A stretch of 5,969 nucleotides of DNA from Gammaproteobacteria bacterium (lineage in GTDB: Bacteria > Pseudomonadota > Gammaproteobacteria > SZUA-152), in contig JAUWLO010000125.1 of NCBI GenBank assembly GCA_030613605.1, forward strand, positions 1 through 5,969, in the 5' to 3' direction. Each line of letters starts with the position of its first letter. The first letter of the stretch is position 1. The notes beneath the pieces are model-generated. The model did not search any database, was not told the origin of the DNA, and was given only the letters and a program-made list of their open reading frames with translations. This document shows positions 4,953 to 5,969 of this stretch, in pieces. The position numbers were made by a program, and so were the translations under genes.

Positions 4953-5969
4953 CTATCCATTCAGCTTCTTTTTAAGAAGCTCATTAACCTGTTGCGGATT
5001 AGCCTTACCCTGGGTTGCTTTCATTACCTGGCCTACAAAGAAACCAAATAACTTATCTTTACCACCCCGGTATTGTTCTGCCTGGCCAGGGTTATTGGCA
5101 ATAATTTCATCAATAATAGGTTCGATAGCACTGGAGTCCGTAATCTGTTTAAGACCCTTAGATTCAATAATGGTATCGGCATCACCCTCACCATTCCACA
5201 TGGCCTCGAATACTTCCTTAGCAATTTTTCCTGAGATGGTGTCATCGCTAATGCGTTTGATCATGCCACCCAGCATTACCGCGCTCACCGGGCTATCACC
5301 AATTTCATGCCCAGCTTTGTTCAACGCCCCCGCCAATTCACCGGTAACCCAGTTTGAAACCAGTTTGGCTTCACCATCCAAACCTGAAACGGCGGCTTCG
5401 AAGTATTCCGCCAAATCACGACTAGCGGTTAACAAAGCCGCATCGTAAGCACTCAACCCAAACTGATCGATGAATCGGTTTTTTTTCTCATCAGGCAATT
5501 CAGGTAATGTCGATTTCACTTCATCGAGAAAATTTTCCTCTAAAACAACTGGCAGCAAATCCGGGTCAGGGAAATAACGATAATCGTTTGCCTCTTCCTT
5601 GCTGCGCATGGGGCGCGTTTCATTTTTGTCAGAATCATATAGGCGGGTTTCCTGGACTACCTTGCCACCACCTTCTATAACATCAATCTGTCGCTCCACT
5701 TCAATCTCAATAGCCTTTTCAACAAAACGGAAAGAATTGATATTTTTTAATTCAGCACGTGTACCGTATTCTTCCTGACCCTTTGGTCGCACTGAAACAT
5801 TTGCATCACAACGAAAGGATCCTTCCTGCATATTGCCATCACAAATCTCCAGATACTGAACCAGCGAGTGAATCTTTTTCATATACGCAACGGCTTCTTT
5901 GGCAGAACGCATATCAGGCTCGGAAACAATTTCCAGCAGCGGTGTTCCTGCACGATTGAGATCAATCCC
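4953..5969 (-). CDS. gatB: Aspartyl/glutamyl-tRNA(Asn/Gln) amidotransferase subunit B, C-terminal part
   Basis: This is the C-terminal 338 codons of GatB on the minus strand; the stop is TAG (complement of 4953-4955) and the frame stays open to the window edge. With GatA and GatC, GatB converts misacylated Asp-tRNA(Asn) or Glu-tRNA(Gln) to Asn- or Gln-tRNA in the cytoplasm; GatB activates the tRNA-bound carboxylate using ATP. The fragment opens with the cradle-domain block DLNRAGTPLLEIVSEPDMRS. It continues with EGSFRCDANVSVRP, ELKNINSFRFVEKA and MRSKEEANDYRYFPDPDL, all classic GatB signatures. It ends with the helical YqeY-like tail that contacts tRNA (FGFFVGQVMKATQGKANP and a Lys-rich end). 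Full-length GatB is about 480 residues, so roughly the first 140 are outside the window, and gatA and gatC usually lie in the same direction upstream, here to the right. An internal ATG at 5910-5912 is not the start. No frameshift or lost motif is seen. Confidence 0.97.
   Translation of the reverse strand, partial: GIDLNRAGTPLLEIVSEPDMRSAKEAVAYMKKIHSLVQYLEICDGNMQEGSFRCDANVSVRPKGQEEYGTRAELKNINSFRFVEKAIEIEVERQIDVIEGGGKVVQETRLYDSDKNETRPMRSKEEANDYRYFPDPDLLPVVLEENFLDEVKSTLPELPDEKKNRFIDQFGLSAYDAALLTASRDLAEYFEAAVSGLDGEAKLVSNWVTGELAGALNKAGHEIGDSPVSAVMLGGMIKRISDDTISGKIAKEVFEAMWNGEGDADTIIESKGLKQITDSSAIEPIIDEIIANNPGQAEQYRGGKDKLFGFFVGQVMKATQGKANPQQVNELLKKKLNG

Noticed and set aside
4963..4981. Hairpin AGCTTCTT-TTT-AAGAAGCT as a bidirectional terminator
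   Set aside because: It is inside the gatB coding end (Leu-Leu-Lys-Lys-Lys codons), the stem is AT-rich, and no U-tract follows on either strand.
5095..5448. 117-codon + strand open frame antisense to gatB
   Set aside because: It lies wholly opposite strongly conserved GatB sequence, and its Ser/Pro/Ala-rich product looks like an antisense translation.

Overview
The window looks like core chromosome of a free-living, non-enteric gammaproteobacterium with mid-range GC. The prmC fragment resembles gammaproteobacterial PrmC closely. The order prmC then moeB is common in that class, for example downstream of prfA in pseudomonads and vibrios. A gatB gene means Asn-tRNA and/or Gln-tRNA is made by transamidation, which rules out Escherichia-type enterics. 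No transposase, integrase, tRNA, rRNA, CRISPR array or large repeat is visible. The genus cannot be named from the sequence alone.

Left part (1-2262, all + strand). The 3' end of prmC (release-factor glutamine methyltransferase) is followed by three genes. The first is a small conserved-looking protein of unknown function with an HMA-like ferredoxin fold that lacks the metal-binding cysteines (495-905). The second is a MoeB/ThiF-family adenylyltransferase (1013-1798). The third is a JAMM/M67-family metallopeptidase (1843-2262). The last two form a bacterial E1-like plus JAB-like pair of the kind linked to ubiquitin-like sulfur-carrier proteins, but no carrier gene lies in the window.

Middle part (2418-4941, + strand). 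A probable sigma70-type promoter precedes two genes 43 bp apart. One encodes an exported PstS-like solute-binding protein with an unusual Cys/His-containing ligand-loop region. The other encodes a two-TM diguanylate cyclase with a large periplasmic domain, a HAMP domain, a GGEEF active site and an intact RxxD inhibitory site. No ABC permease or ATPase gene accompanies the binding protein, so the likeliest reading is a periplasmic sensing module that converts an extracellular ligand into c-di-GMP.

Right part (4953-5969, - strand). The C-terminal 338 codons of gatB converge on the cyclase gene with only 11 bp between the stop codons. No gene-free stretch exceeds 155 bp. In all four + strand genes that begin after the prmC fragment and before the cyclase, and in the cyclase itself, an in-frame stop lies 9-27 bp upstream of the start codon, so the starts are well constrained. 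Only two of these five starts have a recognisable Shine-Dalgarno sequence.
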